A stretch of DNA of 64,000 nucleotides from Sphingobium yanoikuyae (GTDB taxonomy: Bacteria > Pseudomonadota > Alphaproteobacteria > Sphingomonadales > Sphingomonadaceae): contig NZ_CP053021.1 of NCBI RefSeq assembly GCF_013001025.1, forward strand, positions 1,691,501 through 1,755,500, written 5' to 3'. Positions 17,314 to 25,794 of this stretch are shown in pieces. How positions within the stretch are numbered: the stretch's first letter is position 1; every line of letters begins with the position of its first letter. The notes beneath the pieces are model-generated. The model was not told the origin of the DNA. It did not search any database and saw nothing but the letters and a program-made list of their open reading frames with translations. Made by a program: the position numbers and the translations under genes.

Positions 17314-18500
17314 ACGCCGGTGCCGATGACATTGAGGCTATGGTGAGCGATCATACGTTCCTCATCGGTTGGAATGACCAGCACGGCGACCGGACTGTCT
17401 GGCATGCTGATCCGGGGGCCATTGCCCGCATTTGCCAATTCATCGATCTGCACGCCGAGCCATGCGAGCCGGCGGCAGATATTGCTGCGGATATCGGCGT
17501 CATTCTCGCCGATCCCGGCCGTAAAGATGAGACCGTCGATCCCGCCGAGCGAGGCGGCGAGGGCAGCGATTTCGCGGGCGACACGCCAGGCGAACAAGTC
17601 GATCGCTTCGGTCGCTTCAGGCGCCTTGCTGGCCGCGAGCGTGCGCATATCGCTGGAAATACCCGAGACACCGAGCAGCCCGGATTTCTTGTAGAATAGA
17701 TCCTCGATCTCAGCCGGGCTCATGCCAAGCTGGGTCTGGAGGTGGAGGACGACACCTGGATCGATGCTGCCGCAGCGCGTACCCATCATCAGGCCGTCGA
17801 GCGCAGTGAAGCCCATGGTGGTGTCGATGCTCTTGCCGGCCTGCATCGCGCATAGGCTCGCGCCATTGCCCAGATGCGCGGCGATCACCCGGGCCCCGGC
17901 CAGCACGGGATCGATTTGCGCGAGGCGCCGGGCGATATATTCGTAGGACAGGCCATGGAACCCGTAGCGGCGGATGCCCTGGTCATGCAGCGCACGGGGG
18001 ATCGCGAAGCGCGAAGCGATCTCCGGCTTGTCATGATGGAAAGCGGTGTCGAAGCAGGCCACCTGCGGCAGGTTGGGCCGTAGTGCTGCAATTGCGCGGA
18101 TGGCCGCGAGGTTGTGGGGTTGGTGGAGCGGGGCCAGCGGGCACAACGCCTCCAGCTTGTCGAGCAGCGCCGCATCGATCAGGCGCGGAGCCGCGAATTC
18201 GGTTCCGCCATGCACCACCCGGTGACCGATCGCGATGATCTCGCGCCCTTTCAGCGGATGATCGGCCGCCCAGGCGAACAAATGAGCGAGCAGGTCCGCA
18301 TGGGTGAGCGCTGCGCCATCCTGCCAGTCGCGTTCGAGCAGCACGCCGCCTTCGACGGAACGCACAATCATTGTCGGAGCGATGCCGATCTTCTCGATCT
18401 TGCCGCCGGCGGATAGCTGCAGCGCACCATCGCCTTCGAGCACGAACAGCGAGAATTTTATACTCGACGATCCCGAATTGAGGCTGACGACTGCCTTCAT
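17310..18500 (-). CDS. ackA: Acetate/propionate kinase
   Basis: A cytoplasmic acyl-phosphate:ADP phosphotransferase, 396 aa. The start at ATG 18500 overlaps the MaoC-Pta stop (ATGA). Motifs of the ASKHA fold: LNSGSSSIKFSL at 6-17, HRVVHGG, LAPLHQPHNL, the catalytic DTAFH, RRYGFHGLSYEYI, AHLGNGASLCA and TRCGSIDPG, then AGIGEND. Paired with the phosphotransacylase in the same operon it converts acyl-CoA to acyl-phosphate and then to acid plus ATP, or the reverse, activating short acids for PHA synthesis. Confidence 0.94.
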   Translation of the reverse strand: MKAVVSLNSGSSSIKFSLFVLEGDGALQLSAGGKIEKIGIAPTMIVRSVEGGVLLERDWQDGAALTHADLLAHLFAWAADHPLKGREIIAIGHRVVHGGTEFAAPRLIDAALLDKLEALCPLAPLHQPHNLAAIRAIAALRPNLPQVACFDTAFHHDKPEIASRFAIPRALHDQGIRRYGFHGLSYEYIARRLAQIDPVLAGARVIAAHLGNGASLCAMQAGKSIDTTMGFTALDGLMMGTRCGSIDPGVVLHLQTQLGMSPAEIEDLFYKKSGLLGVSGISSDMRTLAASKAPEATEAIDLFAWRVAREIAALAASLGGIDGLIFTAGIGENDADIRSNICRRLAWLGVQIDELANAGNGPRISMPDSPVAVLVIPTDEERMIAHHSLNVIGTGV

Positions 18501-19918
18501 GCGCCTTGCGACTCCAGCAACCCCGGGGCAGCCTTCGTCGCGGCACGAGCGAGCAGAACCGCGACCGCGCAGGAAGCGAGCCGGGTGCGCAGGCTGTCTG
18601 CCCGGCTGGTGAGGATGATCGGCACGCGGGCGCCCAGCACCACTCCGGCCGCATCGGCGTCGCCGAGGAAGGTGAGCTGCTTGGCGAGCATATTGCCCGC
18701 TTCCAGATTGGGCACGACGAGGATCTCGGCTTTGCCGGCGACGGATGAGATAATGCCTTTTTCTTTCGCTGCGGCCTCGCTGATCGCATTGTCGAAGGCG
18801 AGGGGGCCATCGAGGACCCCGCCTGTAATCTGTCCGCGATCGGCCATCTTGCACAGCGCGGCGGCGTCCAGCGTTGACTGCATGGCAGGATTGACGGTCT
18901 CGACGGCCGCGAGGATCGCGACGCGAGGTTGTTCGATGCCGATGACATGCGCGAGGTCGATCGCGTTGCGGATGATGTCCGCTTTTCCTTCCAGCGTCGG
19001 CGCGATGTTGATCGCGGCGTCCGTGATGATCAACGGCGTCGGGTGATCGGGCACGTCCATCACATAGGCGTGGCTGATCCTGCGCTCGGTTCGCAGGCCG
19101 GTGGCGGATGCCACCACCGCGCCCATGAGTTCGTCGGTGTGAAGCGATCCTTTCATCAGCAGTTTCGCCTCGCCGGAGCGAATGAGCGCGACGGCTTTGG
19201 CCGCGGCATCATGGCTGTGGGCGGCGTCGATCAGCTGGAAGCCCGAGATATCCTTGCCAGCTTCCTCGGCAGCCTTGCGGACCCTGGTTTCGGGACCGAT
19301 CAGGATCGGAACGATCAATCCGGCTTCGGCGGCTTCGATTGCGGCGGTAATTGCCGCCGCGCTACATGGATGCGCCACAGCGGTAGCCACCGCCCCCTGG
19401 CCTTCCGTGCGCTCGATCAGCCGGCGATAGCCGTCATGGTCGCGAAGGTGCACGTCGGGCAGGGCGATACGCGGCCGGCGGACCTTCTCGGTCGGTGCCC
19501 TGACCTCGGCCTGGCCGGTGATCACGTCGTCGCCGTCCTGATTGACGCAGCGGCAATCGAACAGGATATTGTGGTGATCGCGCTTCTCCGCGACAGTCAC
19601 CGACGTCGTGATCGTGTCGCCCAGACCGACCGGCCGCGTGAAGCGAAGCGACTGGTTGAGATAAATGGCGCCGGGTCCCGGAAGTTCGGTGCCCAGCACC
19701 GCCGAGATCAGGCCGCCGCCCCACATGCCATGCGCGATCACGCGGTGAAATATGTCGGTTGCGGCATAGCTGGTATCGAGGTGCGCCGGGTTCACATCGC
19801 CCGAGACAAGCGCGAAGAGCTGTATATCCTGTTCGCACAGCGTGCGCGTGACGCTCGCCGTCTGCCCGACCTCGATCTCGTCATAGGTGTAGTTTTCAAT
19901 CATCGGTTCGTCGCTCAT
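18497..19918 (-). CDS. MaoC-like hydratase fused to phosphate acetyl/butyryltransferase
   Basis: A two-domain enzyme of 473 aa. Residues about 1-150 are a hot-dog MaoC/PhaJ domain with SGDVNPAHLD (Asp41 and His46, the hydratase dyad) and IFHRVIAHGMWGG. Residues about 160-473 are a PTA_PTB domain (AVAHPCSAAAITAAIEAAEAG, LLMKGSLHTDELMGAVV, ITGGVLDGPLAFDNAIS, LVVPNLEAGNMLAKQL). The first could make (R)-3-hydroxyacyl-CoA for PHA synthase; the second swaps CoA and phosphate. It lies between phaC (3-nt gap) and ackA (4-nt overlap). Such fusions are known in alphaproteobacteria; substrate length cannot be read from sequence. Confidence 0.9.
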   Translation of the reverse strand: MSDEPMIENYTYDEIEVGQTASVTRTLCEQDIQLFALVSGDVNPAHLDTSYAATDIFHRVIAHGMWGGGLISAVLGTELPGPGAIYLNQSLRFTRPVGLGDTITTSVTVAEKRDHHNILFDCRCVNQDGDDVITGQAEVRAPTEKVRRPRIALPDVHLRDHDGYRRLIERTEGQGAVATAVAHPCSAAAITAAIEAAEAGLIVPILIGPETRVRKAAEEAGKDISGFQLIDAAHSHDAAAKAVALIRSGEAKLLMKGSLHTDELMGAVVASATGLRTERRISHAYVMDVPDHPTPLIITDAAINIAPTLEGKADIIRNAIDLAHVIGIEQPRVAILAAVETVNPAMQSTLDAAALCKMADRGQITGGVLDGPLAFDNAISEAAAKEKGIISSVAGKAEILVVPNLEAGNMLAKQLTFLGDADAAGVVLGARVPIILTSRADSLRTRLASCAVAVLLARAATKAAPGLLESQGA

Positions 19919-19921
19919 CGC

Positions 19922-21679
19922 TCAATGCTCCAGCACATAATGGCCCGGAGCATCGCCGATCGGCGCATAGCCCTTGTCGGCATTGCCCATCGGCGGCGGG
20001 GCAATAGCTTTACCCGAGCGCGCATCCAGCCAGGCGCCCCATTCGAGCCACCAGGAGCCGTCCTTCGGCGTTGCGCGTGCCAGCCAGTCCTCGGGATCAT
20101 AGGAAGGACCGTCGAGTTCGCGGGTCATCACATGGTAGCGACGGCCGCGATGGCCCGGTTCCGAGACGATCCCGGCATTATGCCCGCCGCTGGTCAGCAC
20201 GAAGGTAGTCTCGGCGCTGATGAGCAAATGGATTTTGTGGACCGAATGCCAGGGTGCCACATGATCGCGTTCGGTGCCGACTACGAACAATGGTGTGCGG
20301 ATGGCCGACAGGCTGATGGTCTTGCTATCGACCTTGTATCGGCCCTCGGCGAGATCGTCGTCGAGGAACAGGCGACGCAGATACTGGCTGTGCATCGCAT
20401 AGGGCATACGGGTGCCGTCGGCATTCCAGGCCATCAGATCGTTCATCGGCGGGCGCTCGCCCATCAGATATTCGCCCAGGATGCGCGACCAGACAAGATC
20501 GTTGGACTTGAGGATCTGGAACGCGCCGCCCATCTGGCTGCTGTCGAGATAGCCACGGCTCCACATCATGTTCTCGAGCACGTTCAATTGCGACTCGTCG
20601 ATGAACAGGCCGAGCTCGCCGGGCTCGCTGAATTCGGTCTGGGCTGCGAACATCGTGATACTGGCCATCCGATCGTCGCCATCGCGCGCCATCGCAGCCG
20701 CCGCGATCGAGAGCAACGTGCCGCCCAGGCAATAGCCGACCGCGTGAACGGTGGGCGCGCCGGTGATGGCGTTCACCGCGTCGAGCGCCGCCATTGGCCC
20801 CAACTGGCGATAGGCCTCCATATCGAGATCGCGATCTTCGCTGCCCGGATTGTGCCAGGACACCATGAACACGGTATAGCCTTGGCCGGTCAGCCATTTG
20901 ACCAGCGAGTTCTCAGGCGACAGGTCGAGGATGTAATATTTCATGATCCAGGCGGGCACGATCAGGATCGGCTCGGGACGCACCGTCTCGGTCGTCGGCT
21001 CATACTGGATCAGTTCCATCAGCCGGTTGCGGAAGACGATTTTGCCCTTCGCAGTGGCGACATTTTCGCCCACCTTGAAATTCTCGGTTCCGACCGGCGG
21101 CAGGCCGCGCACGCTATGCTGCATGTCCTCCAGCAGATGCTGGAAACCCTCGATGAGGCATTTCCCGCCGGTCTCGACGATCTTGCGCTGCAGGACCGGG
21201 TTGGTCGCCAGGAAGTTGGTCGGCGCCAGCATGTCGAGCATCTGTCGTGCGCCGAATTCCACCATCTCCTGATGATGCTTCGAGACGCCGCCGATCCCGG
21301 TCGTCGCCGCGTACCACCATTGCTGGTTCAGCAGGAAAGCCTGCGAGAGGATGTTGAACGGCGGCTGCTTCCATGCCGGGTCCCGGAAGCGCCGGTCCTG
21401 CGGCAGCGGTTCGATGGCGGGCGCGGCATCGGCATCGCTGGCGCTGCGCAAGGCATAGTCGAACAGCCGGGCATATTTGCGCGCCACCTTGGCGCCCAGT
21501 TGCAGCTGCTTGCCGGGAGAGATGGAGAGATGGAGCGCCCATTCTGAGAAAGCCTGGATGAGCGTGGCCGGTGAAAGGCCGAAGGTGGCTTGCGCGATCG
21601 CGGCGACAGCCGCGCGATCCAGGGTTTCGGCGATGCCATCAAGGGGATCTGGCGATGGGTGAGCATCCGCAGCGACCAT
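19922..21679 (-). CDS. phaC: Class I poly(3-hydroxyalkanoate) synthase
   Basis: Polymerises (R)-3-hydroxyacyl-CoA into granules. The 585-residue product is the normal class I length. The start is ATG 21679 (TGGAG upstream) rather than GTG 21724. The N-terminal PhaC_N domain includes NPVLQRKIVETGGKCLIEG. The alpha/beta-hydrolase core holds the lipase-like box GYCLGG with nucleophile Cys near 317, the general-base Asp in GTERDHVAPW near 473, and His in SGGHNAGIV near 500. First gene of the ten-gene minus-strand operon. phaB and phaA are on the opposite strand across a 0.5-kb divergent region. Confidence 0.95.
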   Translation of the reverse strand: MVAADAHPSPDPLDGIAETLDRAAVAAIAQATFGLSPATLIQAFSEWALHLSISPGKQLQLGAKVARKYARLFDYALRSASDADAAPAIEPLPQDRRFRDPAWKQPPFNILSQAFLLNQQWWYAATTGIGGVSKHHQEMVEFGARQMLDMLAPTNFLATNPVLQRKIVETGGKCLIEGFQHLLEDMQHSVRGLPPVGTENFKVGENVATAKGKIVFRNRLMELIQYEPTTETVRPEPILIVPAWIMKYYILDLSPENSLVKWLTGQGYTVFMVSWHNPGSEDRDLDMEAYRQLGPMAALDAVNAITGAPTVHAVGYCLGGTLLSIAAAAMARDGDDRMASITMFAAQTEFSEPGELGLFIDESQLNVLENMMWSRGYLDSSQMGGAFQILKSNDLVWSRILGEYLMGERPPMNDLMAWNADGTRMPYAMHSQYLRRLFLDDDLAEGRYKVDSKTISLSAIRTPLFVVGTERDHVAPWHSVHKIHLLISAETTFVLTSGGHNAGIVSEPGHRGRRYHVMTRELDGPSYDPEDWLARATPKDGSWWLEWGAWLDARSGKAIAPPPMGNADKGYAPIGDAPGHYVLEH

Positions 21680-22204
21680 GAACTTGTACTCCAGTTGGGG
21701 ATGATCTCCCCTGTGAGGCGTCACACGAAAGCTCGCATTACGTAATTATCCCCTCCGGTTTACCTTTTTGCCAAACTGCGTTGCTTCGCCAGGCCGCCAT
21801 CAACTGGTTCGAGAGCGAAAGCTCGCGCCCACCCCAAACCCAGTCTCCCGCCCGGCTCGATAACGGTACTGTGTAGGATAGATATTGGCAAGTGCCATTT
21901 AGGCCAGAACCGGTTTTAGCAATGCAGCTGAACCGCCGCAGGCGGATTCCGATGGCGTAAACATTGGCGCGGCATAAGGGCCGACTCGTTGGACGAGCCG
22001 GTGCGGTATGGCCGCTTTGGTCCAAGTTTCGCTCAGAAGCACAGCTCCGAACCCTGCGCCAATACGAAACGCATAGGTATAGTTACCAATGGCGGCGTTG
22101 GCCCTCGGGGAGCAGGCCCGTCTACAGCTTCCGGCCGATCGTCGGCAGCATCGTTCTGGCGGACGTTGGCACGTTCAGCATTCTTGATCGGACAAGGAGG
22201 ACGC
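21680..22204. other. Divergent intergenic region between phaC and the PHA plus-strand genes
   Basis: About 525 bp with no gene I can support on either strand. It must carry the promoter of the ten-gene minus-strand operon and probably that of the plus-strand SDR/phaB/phaA set. I looked for an FNR box (TTGAT-n4-ATCAA) and clear -35/-10 pairs and did not find a convincing one. A strong Shine-Dalgarno (AAGGAGG, 22193-22199) serves the gene at 22205. Confidence 0.5.
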
Positions 22205-22945
22205 ATGACAGACTTCGAAGGAGGGGTGGCAATCGTAACCGGGGCCGCGATGGGTTTGGGCGCGGCAATTGCTCGCGAGCTTGCCGTATCCGGCGTTAGG
22301 CTGGTGCTGGGTGATCTCGACATGGACCGTGCAGATGCTCTCGCGGCGGAAATCGGTCGCGAACAGGCAATCGCCATCAGGGTCGATGTCTCGGACGCGG
22401 CGGCGGTCGAAGCCATGGTTGCCTTCGCTCTGGAAAACTTCGGCAAGCTGGACTTCGCCGTAAACAATGCCGGCGTGGGCGGCGCCTCTGCGCCTGCCGG
22501 GGAATATGCTCTCGACGAGTGGCGGCGCGTGATGAGCGTGGATCTCGACAGTGTCTTTTTCGGCATGCGCTACCAGATCCCTGCGATGCTGCGCTCGGGC
22601 GGCGGCGCCATTGTCAACATGAGTTCGATCTGCGGGATGATCGGCCTGCCGGGCACGATCGCCTATACCGCGGCCAAGCACGCAGTGGTCGGCATGACCC
22701 GGACCGCCGCGATGGACTATGCGCGGCAGGGCATCCGGATCAACGCTGTCGGCCCTGCCGTGATCGATACCCCCCTGATCCGCGCGCAGGGCGAACCCGC
22801 GGCCGAACTCGTCGAGCGGCATCCGCTCGGACGGCTCGGGCAGCCCGAGGAAGTGGCAGCTCTCGTCGCTTTTCTGCTGTCCGGCCGGGCGTCGTTCATG
22901 ACTGGTGGCTACTACCCCGTCGATGGAGGCTATCTGGCCCAATAG
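22205..22945 (+). CDS. Short-chain dehydrogenase/reductase
   Basis: A 246-residue NAD(P)-dependent SDR. ATG 22205 follows AAGGAGG closely; an upstream extension to 21989 lacks family similarity. It has the Rossmann glycine motif TGAAMGLGAAIA, the NNAG motif (AVNNAGVGG), the catalytic Ser (NMSSICGMIG) and Y-x3-K (YTAAK), and ends with the usual SDR FMTGGYYPVDGGYLAQ. An Asp after the second strand (GDLDMDRAD) suggests NAD+ rather than NADP+. Substrate unknown; its position before phaB/phaA suggests a 3-hydroxyacid or alcohol feeding PHA metabolism. Confidence 0.88.
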   Translation: MTDFEGGVAIVTGAAMGLGAAIARELAVSGVRLVLGDLDMDRADALAAEIGREQAIAIRVDVSDAAAVEAMVAFALENFGKLDFAVNNAGVGGASAPAGEYALDEWRRVMSVDLDSVFFGMRYQIPAMLRSGGGAIVNMSSICGMIGLPGTIAYTAAKHAVVGMTRTAAMDYARQGIRINAVGPAVIDTPLIRAQGEPAAELVERHPLGRLGQPEEVAALVAFLLSGRASFMTGGYYPVDGGYLAQ

Positions 22946-23036
22946 GGTCTTCGCCTGATCGGGTGGCGGCGCGCCCAAGACCGCGCCCGCGCGCGTTTTC
23001 GCTCAGAACGAATTCTGATGTCAGAAAGGAATACTC

Positions 23037-23759
23037 ATGTCTCGCATCGCTCTTGTCACCGGTGGCGTCAGCGGCATCGGCGCCGCTACATCGACGCTGC
23101 TTCAAAAGTCGGGTTTTACCGTCGCCGCCAATTATTTCGGCAATGACGAAGAGGCGAAAGCCTTTTCAAAAGAAACCGGTATCCCTGTCTACAGCTGGAA
23201 CGTTGCCGACTTCGCCGCCAGCCAGGCCGGTGTCGCGCAGGTCGTCGCCGATTTCGGTCCGGTCGATGTGCTCATCAACAATGCCGGTATCACCCGCGAC
23301 GGCACGCTGCACAAGATGACCGAGGAACAATGGCGCAGCGTCATCGATGTCGACCTGAGTGGCTGTTTCAACATGTGCCGGGCAGTTATCGAGGGGATGC
23401 GCGAGCGCCGCTTTGGCCGTATCGTCAACATCAGCTCGGTCAACGGTCTCTCCGGACAGTTTGGACAGACCAACTATGCCGCAGCCAAGGCCGGCGTTAT
23501 CGGCTTCTCCAAGGCGCTGGCGCTTGAGGGCGCCGCGCGAAACATCACGGTCAACGCGATCGCGCCAGGCTATACCGATACCGAAATGGTCGCCGCAGTG
23601 CCCGAGCAGGCAATGCAGGGCATTCTCTCGGGCGTGCCGATCGGTCGGCTCGGCCATCCCGAGGAGATCGCGCGCGGGGTTCTCTACCTGGTGGCGGACG
23701 AGGCGGGGTTCATCACCGGCGCCACCCTTTCGATCAATGGCGGCAAATATATGGCCTGA
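23037..23759 (+). CDS. phaB: Acetoacetyl-CoA reductase, first copy
   Basis: A 240-residue NADPH-dependent SDR that reduces acetoacetyl-CoA to (R)-3-hydroxybutyryl-CoA for PhaC. It has the glycine motif TGGVSGIGAAT, NNAGITRDGTLHKM (a PhaB signature), Ser in NISSVNGLSGQFGQ with Y-x3-K (YAAAK), and the PhaB-type ending FITGATLSINGGKYMA. AAAGGA lies upstream of the ATG. phaA follows after 27 bp. A paralogue is at 26630-27358. Confidence 0.94.
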   Translation: MSRIALVTGGVSGIGAATSTLLQKSGFTVAANYFGNDEEAKAFSKETGIPVYSWNVADFAASQAGVAQVVADFGPVDVLINNAGITRDGTLHKMTEEQWRSVIDVDLSGCFNMCRAVIEGMRERRFGRIVNISSVNGLSGQFGQTNYAAAKAGVIGFSKALALEGAARNITVNAIAPGYTDTEMVAAVPEQAMQGILSGVPIGRLGHPEEIARGVLYLVADEAGFITGATLSINGGKYMA

Positions 23760-23786
23760 ACGGCCTGCACTGGAAGGACACTAATC

Positions 23787-24971
23787 ATGGCATCCAATAT
23801 CGTTCTTTGTGCGCCGGTCCGTACCGCGATCGGCGCCTATGGTGGCACCCTTAAGGATATGGCTGCGCCTGCCCTTGGGAGCATAGCCGTTCGCGAGACA
23901 CTGGCACGCGCGGGCGTGGGCGGTGACACCATCGATACTGTCGTTCTGGGACAGGTCGTGCAAGCTGGCGCAAAGATGAACCCGGCTAGGCAGGCGGCCA
24001 TCGGTGCCGGCATTCCGGACAATGTGCCGGCGATGACCGTCAACCGGGTCTGCGGCTCGGGCGCCCAGGCCATCGCGACTGCCGCGCAGGAAATCATGCT
24101 CGGGCTGTCCAGTGCTGCGATTGCCGGCGGGATGGAGAATATGGACCAAGCGCCCTACCTGATCGAGAAGGGCCGCTGGGGCTACCGCATGGGCGATGGC
24201 AAGCTCCATGACGCGATGCTACACGACGGTCTCAACGACGCCTTCTGCAACCAGCATTCCGGCTGGGTCACCGAAGATCTTGTCGACAGGTTCCAGATCA
24301 CGCGCGAGGCGCAGGATGCCTGGGCGATGCGGTCCCAGCAGCGCTTTAGCGTTGCCCAGGCCGAAGGTAAATTCGACGCCGAGATTGTGGCGGTGGAGAT
24401 AGCTGGTCGCAAAGGACCGACGATCTTCGCGCGCGACGAGCAGAACCGCGCGGACACGACGTTGGAGAGCCTCGCACGGCTGAAACCGGCCTTCCGCCCT
24501 GAAGGCAGCATTACCGCGGGTAATGCGCCCGGTCTCAACAGCGGCGCGGCGGCGATGGTCGTCGCCAGCGAGCAATGGGCGCAGCAGCATGGGGTCACGC
24601 CGCTCGGGCGTCTGGTCGCCTTTGGTGTCGGCGCTGTCGAACCTGGGATGTTCGGCCTTGGCCCGGTGCCGGCTGTCCGTCAGGCGCTCGATCGTGCGGG
24701 TTGGGCGGTGGCCGATCTCGAGCGGGTCGAGATCAATGAGGCGTTTGCGGCCATTGCGATCGCCGTCACCCGGGAACTTGGCCTCCCCGAGGACATCGTC
24801 AATGTCGAAGGCGGCGCCATCGCCCATGGCCATCCGATCGGCGCGACGGGCACGGTGCTGACGACGCGCCTGCTGCAGTCGATGCGTCGCGACGGACTGA
24901 AGCGTGGCCTGGTGACGCTCTGCATCGGCGGCGGGCAGGGGGTTGCGCTTCTCCTCGAGAGCGTGTCCTGA
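23787..24971 (+). CDS. phaA: Acetyl-CoA acetyltransferase (biosynthetic thiolase)
   Basis: Condenses two acetyl-CoA to acetoacetyl-CoA, the first step of PHB synthesis. The 394-residue product carries all thiolase catalytic elements: nucleophile Cys in NRVCGSGAQAI near 90, NEAFA, His in GHPIGATG near 350, and the second Cys in CIGGGQGVALL near 380. AAGGAC sits before the ATG. Immediately downstream of phaB and co-directional. Confidence 0.95.
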   Translation: MASNIVLCAPVRTAIGAYGGTLKDMAAPALGSIAVRETLARAGVGGDTIDTVVLGQVVQAGAKMNPARQAAIGAGIPDNVPAMTVNRVCGSGAQAIATAAQEIMLGLSSAAIAGGMENMDQAPYLIEKGRWGYRMGDGKLHDAMLHDGLNDAFCNQHSGWVTEDLVDRFQITREAQDAWAMRSQQRFSVAQAEGKFDAEIVAVEIAGRKGPTIFARDEQNRADTTLESLARLKPAFRPEGSITAGNAPGLNSGAAAMVVASEQWAQQHGVTPLGRLVAFGVGAVEPGMFGLGPVPAVRQALDRAGWAVADLERVEINEAFAAIAIAVTRELGLPEDIVNVEGGAIAHGHPIGATGTVLTTRLLQSMRRDGLKRGLVTLCIGGGQGVALLLESVS

Positions 24972-24991
24972 ACTACGCCGATTCGCATGCG

Positions 24992-25774
24992 ATGACAATG
25001 TCGGCGCAGGTGTCCGGCGCGATGGATAATCCAGGCGCCGGTCCCTCCGCGCATCAACGCCTGGCCATCGTTGGCATCGAGAAGTCCTATGGCAAACGCA
25101 AGGTCATCCAGGGCATTTCGCTGACGGTGGGTGCTGGCGAGATCGTCGGCCTCCTGGGCCCCAATGGCGCTGGCAAGACCGTGTGCTTCTACGCCATTGT
25201 CGGTCTGACGCCGATCGACGCGGGCAGCGTGCTGCTGAACGGGGAAGATATAACCGCCATGACAATGGATCGCCGTGCGCGGCGGGGGCTTGGATATCTT
25301 CCTCAGGAAGCATCGATCTTCCGGGGCATGACCGTGGCGCAGAACATCATGGCGGTGCTGGAGGCGACTACCGAAGATGGCGCCTCTGCCCATGAGAATC
25401 TCGAACAGCTTCTGGCCGAGTTCAACATTGTCCATGTTCGCGACACCCCTGCCATGGCGCTGTCGGGCGGCGAGCGTCGGCGCTGCGAGATCGCCCCGGC
25501 GATGGCGGCCGGACCCGCGATCATGTCGCTTGATGAACCGTTCGCCGGCATCGACCCGCTGTCGATCGTCGATATCAAACTCATGGTGCGCGACCTCAAG
25601 CATCGCGATGTCGGGGTCCTGATCACCGACCACAACGTCCATGAAATGCTCGAACTGATCGACCGTGTTTATGTCATCCATGAGGGCAAGGTTCTCTTCG
25701 AGGGTGTTCCGCAGGCCGTGCTGCGTGATCCTGAAGTCAGGCGCCTATATTTAGGCGAGAACTTCCTCCCGTGA
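24992..25774 (+). CDS. LptB-like ABC ATPase (orphan copy)
   Basis: A 260-residue ABC ATPase most like LptB, which powers LPS export. Walker A is GPNGAGKT, then GYLPQEASIFRGMTVAQNIM (Q-loop and LptB coupling region), signature LSGGERRR, Walker B IMSLDEPFAGIDP, and ITDHNVHEMLELIDRVYVI. Unusually, after the signature the segment reads CEIAPAMAAGPAIMS where LptB normally has VEIARALA, so a conserved Arg is replaced by Pro. No lptA, lptC or rpoN is near, so this is an orphan paralogue inside the PHA locus. The start at 24992 lacks a clear Shine-Dalgarno; ATG 25021 is an alternative. Confidence 0.8.
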   Translation: MTMSAQVSGAMDNPGAGPSAHQRLAIVGIEKSYGKRKVIQGISLTVGAGEIVGLLGPNGAGKTVCFYAIVGLTPIDAGSVLLNGEDITAMTMDRRARRGLGYLPQEASIFRGMTVAQNIMAVLEATTEDGASAHENLEQLLAEFNIVHVRDTPAMALSGGERRRCEIAPAMAAGPAIMSLDEPFAGIDPLSIVDIKLMVRDLKHRDVGVLITDHNVHEMLELIDRVYVIHEGKVLFEGVPQAVLRDPEVRRLYLGENFLP

Positions 25775-25794
25775 CGTCCCGCTTGGCAGTCCGA

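Noticed and set aside
18929..21547. A very long plus-strand open frame (872 codons) opposite phaC and maoC-pta
   Set aside because: It is the antisense shadow of two clear genes in high-GC DNA; the composition is His/Arg/Asp-rich without family signals.
21725..22204. Possible small genes or an FNR box in the divergent phaC region
   Set aside because: Frames lack ribosome sites and similarity; no sequence close to TTGAT-n4-ATCAA was found.
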